From CBDFKQ01 sp965248855 (GTDB lineage: Bacteria; Bacteroidota; Bacteroidia; Cytophagales; 172606-1), in NCBI GenBank assembly GCA_965248855.1, contig CBDFKQ010000025.1, forward strand, positions 1-64,000: DNA of 64,000 nt, written 5' to 3'. The notes below the pieces were generated by a model that was not told the DNA's origin, did not search any database, and worked only from the letters and a program-made list of their open reading frames with translations. Below are positions 63,664-64,000 of this stretch, in pieces. The first letter of the stretch is position 1. Every line of letters starts with the position of its first letter. A program made the translations under genes and the position numbers.

Positions 63664-64000
63664 TTAATATGGGTCTGGGGGGCTTTTTCTAAAATATTCT
63701 TCAGCGGTTTTATAGGGCTCAAAAAGCTTTTCCACTTCCTTATCAACTGCTTTTTTGATTTTGTCCACAATTACACCGGCAAAATTTGGCTTCTTGATAG
63801 AGATATAGGGATTGTTCTTTGAGGGTTCGAGGAGTTGGAGCAGTTCAGCGTTAATGGTGATTTCCAATCCTGAATAAAAGCGGCCTTTCATCTTTTCGTA
63901 AAAGGAGCGTTGGCAGGTTTTGATAAGGTCAAATTTTTTTAACCGTTGGATTAAATTATAAATGGTTTTAATGCAGCAGCCTAGTTGTGTCCCTAAATAG
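63664..64000 (-). CDS. Winged-helix replication-type protein (C-terminal part, runs off right edge)
   Basis: The frame stays open to the window edge, so the ATG at 63891 is probably internal. The visible 111 residues start YLGTQLGCCIKTIYNLIQRL, a helix-turn-helix with recognition helix and wing (KKFDLIKTCQRSFYEK), followed by a helical tail (VDKIKKAVDKEVEKLFEPYK). The pattern suits a winged-helix replication initiator or replisome organiser, which fits the adjacent origin-like region. It could also be a regulator. The N-terminus is outside. Confidence 0.5.
   Translation of the reverse strand, partial: YLGTQLGCCIKTIYNLIQRLKKFDLIKTCQRSFYEKMKGRFYSGLEITINAELLQLLEPSKNNPYISIKKPNFAGVIVDKIKKAVDKEVEKLFEPYKTAEEYFRKSPPDPY

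Noticed and set aside
44256..64000. Ordinary tailed prophage
   Set aside because: No terminase, portal, HK97-type capsid, tail tube, sheath or tape-measure gene could be found in the block, and the membrane-anchored proteins fit poorly.
1..64000. CRISPR array
   Set aside because: No regularly spaced direct repeats of 24-40 bases with unique spacers were seen.

Overview
The window comes from a member of the Bacteroidota, most likely Chitinophagaceae or a relative. The evidence is very AT-rich DNA with few Shine-Dalgarno sites, a protein with a type IX secretion (type B) C-terminal sorting domain, Rhs-like secreted proteins with Bacteroidota-type N-termini, a Bacteroidota-type tyrosine recombinase, a DarA-like flexirubin-associated protein, and a TTTG-N19-TAnnTTTG promoter.

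Positions 1-25.6 kb are ordinary chromosome. They hold a molybdenum-cofactor cluster (moaE fragment, moaD, moaA), a DUF3109 protein, a Kup potassium transporter broken by three single-base frameshifts, a DarA-like flavodoxin-fold protein, a tandem pair of paralogous lipoproteins, a beta-lactamase-fold serine hydrolase, a DUF952 protein, glycogen branching enzyme, a quinone-oxidoreductase-like dehydrogenase, a TPR histidine kinase, an S9 oligopeptidase lipoprotein, glycerate kinase, tsaD and tamB. Several strong hairpin terminators separate them.

At 25.6 kb a tRNA-Lys(UUU) gene is followed by paired 16-bp direct repeats and a tyrosine recombinase with one frameshift before its catalytic tyrosine. 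This looks like the end of an integrated element. From 27.3 to 42.8 kb come large exported proteins: a leucine-rich-repeat protein, a 1856-residue Rhs protein ending in an intact M23 metallopeptidase and followed by a possible immunity lipoprotein, a second Rhs-like protein with DUF5977 repeats, a TonB-C-like protein and a type IX-secreted PKD protein. A short regulatory zone (XRE regulator, small membrane ORF, ParB-fold protein) follows.

From 44.25 kb to the right edge the DNA is GC-richer, nearly all genes lie on the minus strand, and spacing is very tight. I read this as a previously integrated or plasmid-like tailless virus. Read in transcription order from the right edge it has: a helix-turn-helix replication-type protein and an origin-like region; several small early proteins; a divergent promoter with 10-bp-phased repeats; then a long structural operon. 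That operon contains many proteins with one terminal membrane helix, two EF-hand lytic transglycosylases, two adjacent small beta-rich proteins that are capsid candidates, a very basic protein, a fibre-like protein and a lysis cassette of coiled-coil protein, holin, CHAP endolysin and spanin-like protein. I see no terminase, portal, tail tube or tape-measure gene, and no packaging ATPase inside the window. Three intergenic spacers of this operon carry long sense-strand polypurine tracts and share the motif AGACAAGAGA.

An AT-rich insert in the element (59.0-61.3 kb) carries an ATPase-DUF4435 fusion resembling a fused PARIS (AriAB) anti-phage system and one unknown gene. Single-base indels in several otherwise intact genes, including one structural gene of the element, suggest that some breaks could be sequencing errors.
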